This document shows positions 10,841 to 22,853 of a stretch of DNA of 64,000 nt, piece after piece. The translations under genes were made by a program, and so were the position numbers. The stretch covers positions 104,645,587 to 104,709,586 of the forward strand of contig CM043964.1 of NCBI GenBank assembly GCA_014529385.2. Direction: 5' to 3'. The notes under the pieces were generated by a model. The model ran no database searches. It had not been told where the DNA came from and saw only the letters and a program-made list of their open reading frames with translations. The stretch comes from Adiantum capillus-veneris. Lineage: Eukaryota; Streptophyta; Polypodiopsida; Polypodiales; Pteridaceae. Numbering within the stretch: position 1 is the stretch's first letter; every line of letters begins with the position of its first letter.

Positions 10841-11975
10841 TTAAAACATTAAATTAATTTAACTAACAATGATTGAACGAAATTAAAATAATTAAAAGCA
10901 ATGATTGAACAAAAATACAATAATAAAAAACAATACCATTGGATTACATATAAATTGCATCGATTTATCTAAAGTGAAAGCTTGTATCTTTAACACATTA
11001 CAATAATCAATAATTACAATTAAATCAAGTATTAAAATGATTATCATTATAAATTACTATACATACAAGAGCTATAAGTGACATTTTTAAATGTCAAAAC
11101 GATAATCACTTACAATACTTGATAAGTATCGTATCTATGTAAAGTGCGAACAAAAAGTTCTTACACTTTACCATAGATTTTTAAGTGATTATCTATCTAC
11201 AATGCGAGCATATGTATGCTCTCACACAGTACGGTAGATTTTGCACTCCAAATACAGATAAGAGAATATCATTATTTTTGGACATGTTTTTCCTAAATTT
11301 TTACTCTAGTGAGAGCATAGCAGTGTGAATAGCTCTACACAAAACGTAAAAATATAATTTTGTTTCATTATATTCATTTTGAAGTGAGAGAAAATCTCTA
11401 CACATCAAAATCGAACTTTAAATTACATAAAATTAATTTTTATGTAATTATATTTTTAAACTAATTATCTCATGTGAGAGTACACTCTACACACAACGAT
11501 AATATCTTACTTTTTTTTTATTAGTCACTTTCAAGTGTCAATTAATTGAACACATTGACAAGTGATTCTTATAATTACAGTTTGTATCAGGTGAGAGATT
11601 AAACTCTTCACAAAATACAAACTTTCAACTATTTACTAAGTTTTTCAAAACATATTCATATATTGGAATCACAAAACTTAAAATTCTATTGAATTTTAAT
11701 TTTTATTGCATTCAAATTGTTTTATTGTTTTACAAATTACATTTTTTGATCGTTTGGTGAGAGTACTCACATGGAAAACACTGACTTTGCTATATATACT
11801 AACATATTCGATCGTTATAATTTTAGATTGAAAAGTTTTTCGATCGAAAAATTAAGAAGTTATACGATTGGCCGTTTTTGCTGATGTGGCACCGTATAAT
11901 ACGGCCGTATAATTTAGATAAACGAATAATACGCCCATTATTCGCGTATTATACGTCTCCCGAATAACGAATAAT
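10841..11975 (-). other. AT-rich 5' flank of the hAT element with hairpin repeats
   Basis: There is no coding potential. Seven imperfect hairpins of the form GTGAGAG...CTCT-n-CAC lie at 11142-11168, 11204-11225, 11309-11340, 11384-11403, 11474-11494, 11591-11611 and 11757-11770. A run of overlapping palindromes built on CGTATAATACG and CGAATAAT follows at 11870-11965. The position upstream of the transposase start fits the subterminal binding region of a DNA transposon. I could not match a terminal inverted repeat on the far side. Confidence 0.5.
11142..11770. repeat. Array of seven GTGAGAG...CTC-CAC hairpins
   Basis: Seven short imperfect inverted repeats, 14 to 32 bases each, are spaced about 60-165 bases apart. 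Stems share GTGAGAG on the left and CTCT-CAC on the right with variable loops, for example GTGAGAGTACTCAC at 11757. The first two copies are the most diverged. Proposed role: transposase-binding subterminal repeats. Confidence 0.6.
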
Positions 11976-11979
11976 GCAA

Positions 11980-12950
11980 CTTAGGCTAATGGCAGTTCCT
12001 TCACACTTGTTGATGCACTTTATGTACCTGGGATCAAGAAGAATCTCTTGTCTGTATCCGCACTTGCTAGACTTGGACTTGTAGTCAAATTTGTGGATGA
12101 CAGATGTACAGTTCATGATCTCAGTTTTGGTGATGAAATTGTTGCATCTGGCCTTTTGTGTCGTGGGCTGTATAAGCTCACTTTGTATGACAAGTGTGGA
12201 CAAAATTTTGCAAATGCTGTTGTAGATTTAAGGGCTATTTCAGATGCAAAACTTTGGCATGCACGTTTTGGTCATCTGAATTTTGCCAGTTTGCTGCGTT
12301 TGTAGAAATCTGATATGGTTGGTTCTCTGTGGCCTCTTGAAGCACCTGTCAAACATGTTTGTGAAGGCTGTATTTTGGGTAAGATTCAGCGTTCTAAATT
12401 TCCAAAGGATGGTTCAGTTCGGGCCACATGCAGGTTACAGCTTGTGCATAGTGATGTTTGTGGGCCCATGCAAACTCCGTCCTTGGGAAATTACCTGTAC
12501 TTCGTGACTTTCATTGATGACTACTCCAAGCATGCATGGGTATTTCCGCTTAACTATGGCTGAAAATGTCTCGAAATGTACTATGGGCACCCTCCGTTCC
12601 GATTGAGGGGGGGAGTATATGTCTCATGAATTTAATGCATTTCTGGCTAGTCGTGGGATAAAACACCAATGTACAGTGACTTATACACCTCAGCGAAATG
12701 GTGTCGCTGAGAGGAAAAATAGGTCACTGACGGAAATTTCACGATGTATGGTCAAAAGTCAAGCTTTTCCGCATTCTTTTTGGCTTGAGGCCATCATGTG
12801 TGCCACTTATATACTTAACAGGTGTCCTACGAAAGCTTTGCAGTCTATTACTCCATACGAAGCATGGCATGATAGAAAGCCTTCTATTGAGCACATGTGT
12901 GTTTTTGGCTGTTTGGCATATACTTTGGTGCAAAAAATTGGATGATAAGG
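11980..12950 (+). pseudogene. Copia A GAG-pre-integrase and integrase, broken
   Basis: The GAG-pre-integrase part shows L-W-H-A-R-F-G-H followed by the integrase zinc residues C-E-G-C. The core has H-S-D-V-C-G-P (first D) and L-R-S-D followed by TGA where N-G-G-E-Y would read (second D kept). N-G-V-A-E-R-K-N carries the E. A deletion removes sequence between V-F-P-L and M-A-E-N-V-S near 12558. Another deletion after C-L-A-Y near 12925 fuses the integrase C-terminus to a later part of pol. Confidence 0.75.
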
Positions 12951-12954
12951 CTGT

Positions 12955-14720
12955 CAAATGTTTTAGATCAGCCTATTACTGATGCAGATGTACATGATGT
13001 ACTTGATGAGGAAACGGCTGAAAATGAGCAGGCTAGAGGTATGCCAAAATGGATGGTGCACACTTTGCGTGACAGTAAATTGGATGCACCTTTGTCTAGT
13101 CGTACTCGTTCAGGATCTCGCCATGCATCTTATGCATCAGATTGTTATGCTTTGGCTGTGTCTAGTTTACATGATGTTGAGGAGCCTCTATCTTTTGATG
13201 AAGCGCAGAATTCAAAAAATTGGATGGCTGCCATGCAATCAGAATATGATGCACTTATAGAAAATGACACATGGAATTTATGTGATTTGCCTCCTAGCAA
13301 AAAGGCCATTGGTACAAAGTGGGTTTACAAGTTGAAACGCAAACCGGATGGTGAGATCGATCGCCATAAGGCTCGACTTGTTGCAAAGGGTTATGCACAG
13401 CAAAAAGGCATAGATTATGAAGAGACTTTTTCTCCCACTTGTCGTATGACTACTGTGCGTTTTCTATGTGCATTGGCAGCTCATTTTGGTTGGGATGTAC
13501 ATCAATCAGACATTGTTACTGCTTTCTTGAATGGTGACATATTTGAGGAAGTTTATGTAACACAGCCTCGCGGTTTTGTCATAAAAAGACAAGAAAACAA
13601 AGTGTGCAGATGTAAGAAATCTTTGTATGGGTTGAAGCAATCTCCTCGTGCTTGGTATGAGAAAGCTGACACTCATTTGGTTAAACGAGGCTTTCGTAAC
13701 AGTCCAACAGAAAGCACATTGTATGTAAAGCGTGAGGGTGATGTACTTCTCATTGTGGTTCTTTATGTTGATGATTTGCTGATCACTGGATCAAATGAGA
13801 GACATATTGCTGAATTTAAGGCTGATTTGAATGCTACTTTCAAGATGAAAGATTTGGGACTGTTGCATCATTACTTGGGTATACAGTTTAAGCAGTGTGA
13901 TGGTGGTATTGCCTTGTGTCAGAAAAGTTACATAGAGACATTGCTATGTAAGTTTGGACTTGAGGATTGCAAACCTATTGCCACTCCCATGGAAACAGGT
14001 TTGAAGTTGAGTCTACATGATGCTGGCGATCCTGGTGATGTCACTCTTTACCAAACTGCTATTGGCTGCCTCATTTATGTATGCAACACGAGGCCAGATA
14101 TTCAGTTTACAGTCTCATAGGTCAGCAGATTTATGCATAGCCCAGGGTCTAAGCATTGGCAGGCTATCAAGAGAATATTCTGCTACCTTAGTGGCACTTT
14201 ACATCTTGTCTTGTTTTATCCCAAGGGGGGATCATTGCCGCCATACTTACATGCTTTTTCATACTCAGATTGGGTTGGTTGTTTTGACACGCGAGTGTCC
14301 ACATCATGTTTTTGTTTCATGCTTGGAAGTTCATGTATATCATGGTTGAGCAAGAAGCAACCTACTGTGGCCACTTCGAGTTGTAAGGCTGAGTACAAGG
14401 CAGTCTTCACAGCTATGGTTGAGTGTGTATGGCTCAGACGCCTTATGGCTGATTTGGGTGTTGGACGGGACACTGCCAACACTATCTACACTGACAGTCA
14501 TAGCGCATTGGCACTTGCGAGAAACCCAGTTTTTCATGCTCGCACAAAGCACATTGAGGTGCATTACCACTCTGTCAGGGAGAGGCTCTCAGCAGGAGAG
14601 ATCAGCTTGGCTTATGTGCCAACACAGGACAACCTTGCAGATATTTTCACAAAGGCATTGTCTCGTGAGAAGCTTGAAGCTTTCTGCAAAGCTTTGGGCT
14701 TACTCCCCTTTGTGGACTGA
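12955..14720 (+). pseudogene. Copia A reverse transcriptase and RNase H
   Basis: RT landmarks are W-V-Y-K-L-K-R-K-P-D-G, R-L-V-A-K-G-Y-A-Q, Y-G-L-K-Q-S-P-R-A-W-Y and catalytic Y-V-D-D-L-L-I-T-G near 13765. RNase H follows with K-A-E-Y-K-A and T-D-S-H-S-A-L, ending with D-I-F-T-K-A-L. A TAG at 14118-14120 replaces Gln (the sister copy reads CAA there) and splits RT from RNase H. Otherwise the frame is open for over 1.7 kb, so decay is modest. Confidence 0.8.
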
Positions 14721-14785
14721 TCCAGTCCTCAGGGCATGGCACTTCTCTTTACTCATGTGCTAGCTCTCATTCACCGCATCACTCT

Positions 14786-15026
14786 AGGGGGGATTTGTTA
14801 CCATATACATGTGGTAGTGATGTGTGTGAACACACTAGGACCGCCGGGGCATTTTTTCCCTCTTTAGGAGGTTTTTTCCCCCGTGCATTGTATTTACACC
14901 CATCACTCTAGGGCTACCTATCTATCTTTCCATTGCACACTAAGTAACACACTCTCTATTGTGTGCCTTGAGCTTCCTTCGTCTTCTCCAAGCTGTGTGT
15001 GTTTCTCTGCAACCCTAATTCCAACA
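14786..15026 (+). repeat. Copia A polypurine tract and 3' LTR
   Basis: AGGGGGGATT at 14786-14795 is followed by TGTTACCATATACATG, an LTR start. The repeat ends at about 15026 in CCAACA, giving roughly 231 bases. No 5' LTR is present for comparison, so the end is approximate. The sequence between the RNase H stop (14720) and the tract is short untranslated sequence. Confidence 0.6.
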
Positions 15027-15059
15027 CAAGCTTCTTTTGCACTCTTCCATGATAAATGA

Positions 15060-18000
15060 CAACCCAATTGAATGAAAGCTACAGTGGTGATGAACAAGGG
15101 GATCAACCTCATCCTCTACTTACAGATGCAATACCTATAACAAGCCCAGAGTTTGAAACATTGATACGAGAATCTTGAAGATATCAAAAGGTACTTTTAA
15201 AGGATGACACAATGATGCAAATTGTACATGAAGGGACCATCTTTTATGTATTTCCAAACGATTATGGTAACTTCCATGTACTTGGTGATGATTTTGTGGG
15301 TGTGGGTATTGCAAGGGAGAATGAAATTAGTCAGAACATGCCTGATGTGGCTAGCATCACTTTGGTAAAGTGGCCCATCAAGCAGACAACCATGTTTGAT
15401 GGGATCCCATTACAACGCTTTGTTCCTATTAATGGGATGCATGCTAGATTTGCAAAATCTGATGTATCCAATGATAATGATGCTAGGAAATATGGTGATG
15501 GGAATACTATTGCTACATCATTAATGAAACTGCGCTACACTTTTATCAACAGATCTCGATAAACAAGACCAGCACCAGCTTCTGTTTTTTATCTTGCAGC
15601 AGCTGAGTCAATTCAAAAGGTTTCATGTATTGATTGTTGTGGACAAAAATGTTGTCAGTTTGGAGATAAGGATATGGTGAGAAGGTTACGGCAAGAATTT
15701 TGGGAAGAGTCTCAGAAAGCACACACTAGGTATGTTATTGATGTCCTATCTATATGCTATCAAAATCATGGAAAGATGTGATACCAATTCAAGATGAATG
15801 GCTCTATGTTTGTTGTAGAGCATGGTATGAGCTACATGGAATATCAAAGACATCATTTTACCGCTACAACAAAAAATTTGAAAATGGTGGACGCCATTAT
15901 GTGCATGGTAACTCATGCACATTGATATGAGGACTTCAACATACTAATTTAGAAACAACATTGATAAATGATTTTGTGGATAACAACTCTGAGAAGATGC
16001 CACAGAAGTAGAACACTACTAGATGGCTCAAGAGACACTCAATTAGTGATTCCATGAATGTACAAACAGGTTGACATTTTAAGCAAAATTAACATGACAC
16101 TTGACCAAATGGGTTATGAGAAGAAGTTATCTCAGTCTTCTTTTGGTAGGATTCGGAATGAAAAGTATCCACATGTCACTTTAACAAAGACAAGTGAGTT
16201 CTCTAAGTGCAATATTTGCAGTTCAATCAAGGCAAGGCTAGAAGCTAAACCTTCTCTTGATGAGAGATCTCTTCTCTTGAGAAAGAGAGAATGTCACATG
16301 GCACAAAAAAAGAGTTCTAGGAGCCTATATTATGCATGGCACACATATTTAGAAACTCAACCACAAAAGTATGTATGAATCATTCATGATAAGATGGATC
16401 AAAACAAGGCTACAATTCCTAGATTATGTGTTGTTCCTAAGGGTGTGAACTTCGGATACAATTTGCAAGTGGCATTAATAGGTATGATCACTCATGGACA
16501 TGGAGAAGGTCATTACGGTCACTTTGTCTTGAATGCTTTGTGGCCAGCTGATCCAAATCTTACAATTGGCTCAATTGCTAATTAGCTACATAACCTAGAG
16601 AGGATAGATAAGCATCTTCTTGGTGATCTAGCAACCAACGGACTACCAAGGAGCTCTATCTCACTACTAAATTCTTTGAACTCAAGGGATGCTTTGGACT
16701 ACCACAACTTGAGTGATGGAAAAGAGCCCATTGTGCAGACATCACAAACTATAGAAGAGGAATTGGGGTCATCATTTTTCAAGTTACCAGAGAACTTGTT
16801 TACTACAATTAGATAATTGTGGAGGGGAGAACAAAAATCGATACTTATTTGCCTATTTGTCCATGCTTGTTGCAAGGGGCGTTTTCAAAACCATTCAACT
16901 AGGATTTTTTATGGTTGGCCACACACATGAGGACATAGATGCAATGTTCAGTAAGTTTTCAAAGAAGTTGAGAGTTACAAAAACTTATACTTTGCCTCAT
17001 TTGATGGATACACTAAGGAATAGCTCATCTTCATCTCCAACTCCATTTATGCTCACAAAGGTCCCTAGTTTCAAGCAATATTGTGATGTCTATCTTTGTG
17101 ATGGACAAGACATACTTGTTGTCCATTCCAAACCTCTTCAATTTATCTTTTTTATGCAAGATGAGACACCCATGAAGCAATATAAGGCACATGTAGGTGT
17201 ATAAAATTGGAGTGGAAGTATTTGCCTTTGGAAAACTGACATAGAAGGAAATCCAATGTTACCACATGGAGATCCACCTTTGGTACCAATGGCTAAGTAT
17301 GTCAAGGCCCAGGAAGAAGTGATTTCAGGGTTGAAGAATTATATTAAGTTTTGGAAAAATTTAGGAAATGGTTCAAGTGTGCCACAATATTATAGGCCCG
17401 TGATAGATTACTGGACTAAGGTAATTGACAATCTTGGAAGAGCAATCATATCAGAGGGAGTCTTGTACAAACAATTTTGGCCAAAAATGCAAGAATCTCG
17501 TCACGAACAACGCACCACAATGAGCTTACAAAAAGAAGCCAAAAGATTCCTAGGTCTTGAAGAGATAAATGATCATTTTTGTGGTCCTCAACGAGATAGA
17601 GTTTGACCCTCCATATGATATGCACCAAGGTGACTTTGTTATTCTACTTCCAAGTGACATGGATATCTATCCAGTTTGGCTTGCAATAGATTTATCAAAC
17701 ATTGACAACAAGCCTACATCACCAAACTACGGAAAAGTTTTGATTCAATATTGGGCACCTTCTGCAAGAAAGAGTGGGATGACAGATACTCAAGCTTACA
17801 CTAATTGTTGGAAGGGTTTTTGGAATGTCAACTATAAGGACCGGGAATCTGTAGATGCGATTGTTTGGTCTTGGAGGCCCAACAAAGAAGGTCTATTGTT
17901 AGAAGCCTGGACACACCCTACGGAAACTGACTTCTCGACAGATTATCAATTTTTTTGTAATTATTCATTTATTGAGAAAACTCAACATGTCACCTTGTAA
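15060..18000 (+). pseudogene. DUF7869-like, transposase-like pseudogene
   Basis: A long decayed coding region can be followed through several frames. It contains a Cys motif C-N-I-C near 16210, a D-K-M-D-Q segment near 16390, H-Y-G-H-F-V-L-N near 16515, D-N-C-G-G-E-N-K-N-R-Y near 16815, and V-G-H-T-H-E-D-I-D-A-M-F near 16915. The last two motifs recall proteins annotated DUF7869 in plants and other eukaryotes. Their spaced acidic residues look like an RNase H-fold nuclease, but that is inference. Stops near 15175, 15560, 16377, 16583 and 17203 and frameshifts near 16800 and 17590 disable it. I see no terminal repeats, so its mobility is unproven. Confidence 0.55.
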
Positions 18001-18825
18001 ATATTGGGGCTTACCGAAGTTTCCAGATTGTATCCCTCTTTTGATAGTTAGATTGAGTAGATGGTTGATTTGGAACTTTAGGGTTTGAGAATTGTAAGGT
18101 ATTTATACCACTTATTGACCTTAATGAAAAACCCTTTTGTCATTTTGAAAAAAAAGGAAGTTTTGAAGTCTGTGAGTGAGCGTACTGTGTACGAGAGAGA
18201 TTGTGAACTTAATCTTGACACTATGTGTGCACCGGTGGTCGGAATCGAGTGCGGAGAAGTCCAGCGTGTTGCCCTCAACAAGAGCTACGCGCCGATACCT
18301 ACATTGCGCGTGTACCGTCTGATTTTGCGAGCTTCATCTGGTGATTTGGTGAGCATACGTTGTCTGATTTTTCATTGCAGCATATCCACTCGTTCACATT
18401 GAGTAGAGATACACATTAAGCACTTTAGAATTCGAAAACGAAGACCTGAAAATTTCGACCAGACATCCTATGTGATTTTGCACTGGGTGTTTTGGGTTGG
18501 GATTTTGGTTCATAGACCTTAGGAGAGCGACCTATTGGTGATAGTAGGGGCTCCTTCAAGTTCTATGGTGTTTCGAGATTGTTTGATGGGTGTTCGGCTC
18601 TAGAAAGCGTGGTAGGAAGTTTCCTCTTATGCACTCTTGAAGGCTGTGACTTAGACATTGGGTAGAGACCTATGTAGGAATTAGTTAGGAGTCGGTCGAG
18701 TGTAGGTTGACACCTTATACTTGCTTCCAAGCGCCTGCGGGTCGAGCTTCGTCCTTAGCTGAAAAATCTTGTTAGTAGGTGAGTTCTCACTCTACTGACG
18801 TCCGTCGCGGTGTATCCGTCCATCA
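18001..18825 (+). repeat. Probable 5' LTR of gypsy B (start uncertain)
   Basis: The sequence just before a primer-binding site at 18826 ends in CCATCA, as expected for an LTR terminus. No coding region is seen. The LTR start cannot be placed because a matching 3' LTR was not found. It lies after the end of the preceding pseudogene at 18000, possibly near TGTGAGTGAG at about 18172. Confidence 0.4.
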
Positions 18826-18844
18826 TGGGCACCACTGCCGGGGA
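18826..18844 (+). promoter_or_regulatory. Primer-binding site of gypsy B
   Basis: TGGGCACCACTGCCGGGGA directly follows an LTR end in CA. It resembles the TGGCGCCGTTGCCGGGGA primer-binding site, complementary to tRNA-Asp, known from Athila-type elements. The match is imperfect. Confidence 0.55.
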
Positions 18845-20621
18845 CGAAACCTTAGGTAGGTGACCGAGACTAGTCCTTGAGGATAGGGATTTTTGGCTTG
18901 ACAAGAGTCTCGTTTTACATTTAGATAGGATCAGAGGGTGGAGGACTCTCTAGGTCTTAGAGGGAGTCTAGGAAGCGTGTGTCTGGCCTAGATCCTTCGA
19001 CTTAGGTAGACTAAGATAGTTTTAGGTATTAGTTGAGTTCTTGAGTAGGAGTTGGAGTGGTAGAAGCGGTGAGAGGAGAGCTTGAGAGTCCGGAGAGTCC
19101 AGAAAGCAACCAAAACACCATTATCACCATTTCATATGATCAGTAGGAGTAAAGTAAGTAGGACATCATGATTCAGGATCTAGAGCACTTCATGCATGTA
19201 TACTTGCTTGGTAAATTCATCACAAGTTGGTAAAAGACGCAAAAAGACGCAAAAGTGTGTTTGAAAGCCTAAGTGAAGTCCAAAAGTTACTGTGAGTGTT
19301 TCTGATAGAGTTACAGAACATCAAGAGTATTTCTATCAGGAAAAAAATTAATTTCAAGCCAGGAGACATCCTATGCGTAGGATGTCTACATGATAATCTA
19401 GTGGGAATTTTGGGATTTTGAGTTGACCAGTGTGTTCAGAAGGTGGGGTTTACCCTATATTCAATTGGAAAGTGGAAATTTGACCATATCTTGATAAGAT
19501 AAGGTCAGATAGATTGAAATTGTCAGACATCCTACCCAAATTGTGCCAAAGCATTATTTTCAGACCAAAACCATATGATGGCTGTATGAGCATGACTTGC
19601 ATGATATATTGAGTGACTGAGAGGGGTTTCATCTCATTTGGGTGAGAAAATTTGGGTTCAAAGAGGTCTTTAGTACTTTTGACTGAAAAAAGGCAAGAAC
19701 AGCTAAAATTGGGGACTTTTGAAATCCAAACCAAAATCTAAGCATACCACTGGGTTGCTGACATCAAGGGGAAGCTGTGGGTCAAGTCTGAGGTCAAACA
19801 GGCCAAAACGACATCCTATCTTCTGTGTGATTTTTCACTCCAAACCAAATTTTGAGCATACCAAAGTGATCAACAACTCAAGGGGAGCCTGTGTTTTGAA
19901 TTTGAATCCATTTTGATGAAATAGACATTCTACGTGTAGGATGTCTAAAGCACGAAATTGAAGCCAGACATTGACTGTGGGCATAGCAAGGTGTTGTATA
20001 GCCTGAGGCAAGCCTCCTACTTAATTTTGGTCCAAATTGGAGTTGATTAGACTGATCAAGATCAGCAATAGGCTGTTAGATCAGATTTCTGATCCATTGA
20101 CCAGCTTATGGGTGTCCAAATCAAAAAGTAAAAACAGCTGTGGACTTAGCACATCAAGGGGAATCCATAGTGCTAAAATCCAGACAAAACAAAGTAGGAG
20201 ACATCCTATTGGGGCCTACTGAAGAGAAAATTTGACTAGGCTTAGACAGTGAGATTCCATTTGGCTTAAGGGTTCCAGAACTTCTTTCAGAAGTGAATTT
20301 GGACCTTGTTTGTCCATTTGACGTAGCAAAGACTGAATTCAGACTTTTTCACGTAAATTGAGCAACATCCGAGGAAAGTATAGTTCCAGATTAGCAGACC
20401 TAATCCAGAACATCAGTAGTGTGTACAATACAGTAGTGGTTGATATTAACTCTCCAGTTATAACAAGCATTACTAAGATAACCTCTAGAAGATAAATGCT
20501 TTGATTCGATTGCTGAAATTAAATGCTTGTGTACAGGTATATTCAGCATAGCAGCAAAGCAAGAAATTGTGTGGAGACTGATCCTTTGCTAGGTGAGTGG
20601 TTGGATTTGTGGTAAATTGCA
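18845..20621 (+). other. Long leader of gypsy B with palindromic repeats
   Basis: About 1.8 kb of non-coding sequence lies between the primer site and the first gag codon. It contains two 24-bp palindromes (19364-19387 and 19923-19946) and half-sites of the same motif at about 19525, 19808 and 20199. Several of these are spaced about 280 bases apart, suggesting degenerate tandem units. Long untranslated regions with tandem repeats are known for large Ty3/gypsy elements. Confidence 0.55.
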
Positions 20622-21258
20622 TTGATAAGTTTGATGAATTTAAGATCAGGAAGATACATTTTTAGAGACCAGAAGGTGGCAGGTGAACAAGGTAGCTTAG
20701 CATCCACCGAGGAGAGTGTAACTCAGGCAAGGCTAGATCCACTAGCACCGATTATTGAGGAAGGTAGTGATACTGACACTTTGTTAGACAAATCTTTCTT
20801 CATGATGGGTAGTCAACAGCCAGGAGGTTTCACCTATGACGGACCAATGCCAAGAGGAAGCACCTCCCTAAATCCTTTGAATGATTCCAAGCTCACTGTT
20901 ATCTTCTTGGAGGGAACAAACTCGAGGGGAGACCTAGTCTATTCTGACTATCGAGGACGCAAGTGCATTTGTATCGAAGAGGGGCCGGCTCAGAGATTGG
21001 AGATAATTCGATTCGATGATGATGGAGATAGATTCCAAGACAAAAAGGGGAACCACTATCTGATAGTCAGTAACCCTGAAGATTACAACAGATATGGAGA
21101 TAACATGGCGAAAGGAAAAATGGTTTCAGAAGCTCAAGAACCGCCACCAAACATTGATCGGCCGGAGCTATTTTTATGTATGATAAAAAAACAACCAAGG
21201 TTCCAACTAATAATGAGAACGTGGGAATCTACAAGCATGAGAGTGAGGGTATAGTCGC
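20622..21258 (+). pseudogene. Gypsy B gag N-terminal part, interrupted by copia B
   Basis: The frame starts at Met 20622, with an alternative Met four codons later, and continues to the TTACT target site of copia B. It includes L-V-Y-S-D-Y-R-G-R-K-C-I-C and R-F-D-D-D-G-D-R-F-Q-D-K-K-G-N, a conserved-looking block I cannot name. A frameshift near 21175 lies shortly before the insertion. After one target copy and the whole of copia B are removed, the alternative frame continues directly into 26203 onward. That supports a simple nested insertion. Confidence 0.65.
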
Positions 21259-21263
21259 TTACT

Positions 21264-21542
21264 TGTAAACATGTAGTAGTGTTAGTGTGTATACGCGCTT
21301 CACCAGGGGAACTTTTCTCCCACTGGGTTTTTCCCCCTGGACATTTGGTGTGAAAGGACACCTTATCTCTTAGAGTTTCATATAAGCTTTGTAGCTCTGA
21401 GTTTGTAGATACACTATTATTCTAATATAGAGAGATAGACTACAGAGATCTCGTACACAAGCTCTGTGTCTTCTCCTTCTCCATCTTCTTCCTACTCTGA
21501 GTTGTTGTCTTTCTTCTGTTTCCTGTTTCATCATCTTCAACA
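21264..21542 (+). repeat. Copia B 5' LTR
   Basis: It begins TGTAAACATG and ends CATCTTCAACA. It carries a 25-base segment just after GAAAGGACA that includes CATATAAG, a candidate TATA box, and which is absent from the 3' LTR. Otherwise it aligns colinearly with 25949-26202. Confidence 0.95.
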
Positions 21543-21544
21543 AT

Positions 21545-21562
21545 TGGTATCAGAAGCCGTTC
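21545..21562 (+). promoter_or_regulatory. Copia B primer-binding site
   Basis: TGGTATCAGAAGCC lies two bases after the LTR and resembles TGGTATCAGAGC, the standard complement to the 3' end of initiator tRNA-Met, with one extra A. Confidence 0.8.
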
Positions 21563-21773
21563 GAGCCCTCATAATTTTGTTCTGAGCAGCGTAGCAGAAG
21601 TTACTTTTCGGAGGCGTTTAGATCAAGAGGGTGTGCTTTTTAACAGATATTCTTCAGGTAAACAGTTCTTTTGGGAAGCAGCTTGTCTTAGGTTTTTGCT
21701 GAGATTTTGTGTAGAGTTTTGCTTGCATTGGAGAGGAGATTTGTGAATCTCTTGGAGGTTCTTTTGCTCTCTT

Positions 21774-22844
21774 GTGTGCATCCACAGTATGGCTCAATCT
21801 ACGGAGAAAGAGATTTTTGGTGCGTTTACATCCGAAGACAAATTGGATGGTACCAACTATTCTATTTGGTCTTTTATGGCCAAAAATGTTTTGGTTGGTA
21901 AAGGATTGTGGGATTATGTATCTGGAGATGAAGTTCGTCCAGGTAGCATTGCACCTGCCATGCCTAGTCGTGGTGCAGCTGTTGGTGCAGGACCCTCACA
22001 AGTCACTCCAGAGCAAAAGAGATGGGATACTAACGATGCACAAGCTATGGCTGTGATTGCCTTAACCATAAAGAGGACAATCACACCACATATCAGATCT
22101 TGCAGAACTTCTAAGGATGCTTGGAACACTCTGCAAGCTATGTTTGGAGGAAGAAACACTGCCAAAATAGAGTTTTTCAAGAAACAACTTGACAAAATAC
22201 AGATGGACGAAGGTGACGATATCATCGAGCATCTTACAAAAAACAGGGATCTTAAAGAGAAATTGCTTATCATTGATGAAGTGATTCCAGAGAAGGACTT
22301 GGTTTCCAAAACACTCAATTCACTACCACCATCTTATTTGACTTTTCAGACTTCTTTGACTTTGTCTTTGCGAGCTAATCCTGAGCCTCTTCATTTTGAA
22401 GAGTTAGTGGCTTTGCTATTGCAGGAGGATCAATCACGTAAGAACAAGTCTTTACAGGTGGATGGTATGGATCATGCTCTTGTTGTACAGAACAAAAACA
22501 AGGGTAAAGAGAGTGCTCATTACTCCAAGTCTAGTGCAGGACAATCTTCAGAGAAGTCTAAAGGTGATTCCGACAAGTCCAAGAAGAAAGGTAAATGTCA
22601 CTACTTCAAGAAACCTGGTCACTACATTAGTGAGTGTAAAAAGCGAATTGCTAAAGAAAAGAAGAAAGAGTCAAGTCTGGTTGTTTTAGCTTCTAGTGAT
22701 TCTTCTACAGCTAAAGAAGAGTCTGCAAACTTTGTGCAGGATTCTTATGCTTTTGTAGTATTTTCAGATTTTTTTGCTTACAGTGTTGACAAGACACAAA
22801 TGATTTGGTACTTTGATAGTGGTGCATTCAGGCATATTACTTGA
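21774..22844 (+). pseudogene. Copia B gag and protease start
   Basis: The likely start is the Met of M-A-Q-S-T-E-K-E near 21788. A copia gag domain (L-D-G-T-N-Y-S-I-W) is followed by K-rich sequence and a damaged zinc knuckle C-H-Y-F-K-K-P-G-H-Y-I-S-E-C. The second Cys of the knuckle is Phe (codon 22605-22607), so zinc binding is probably lost. The protease active site D-S-G-A lies near 22817, and a TGA follows soon after. In an active element gag and pol would be one continuous frame. Confidence 0.85.
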
Positions 22845-22853
22845 AGGAAGGAT

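Larger units (their letters stand above)
11976..15026 (+). mobile_element. Ty1/copia element A, 5'-truncated, with 3' LTR
   Basis: Copia pol order is seen on the plus strand: GAG-pre-integrase, integrase, RT, RNase H, polypurine tract, 3' LTR. The 5' LTR, gag and protease are missing: homology to copia B begins only at about 11976. Two internal deletions (around 12560 and 12950) and stops at 12303, 12604 and 14118 inactivate it. Its polypurine tract is identical to that of copia B, so the two belong to related families, although the LTRs differ. Confidence 0.85.
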
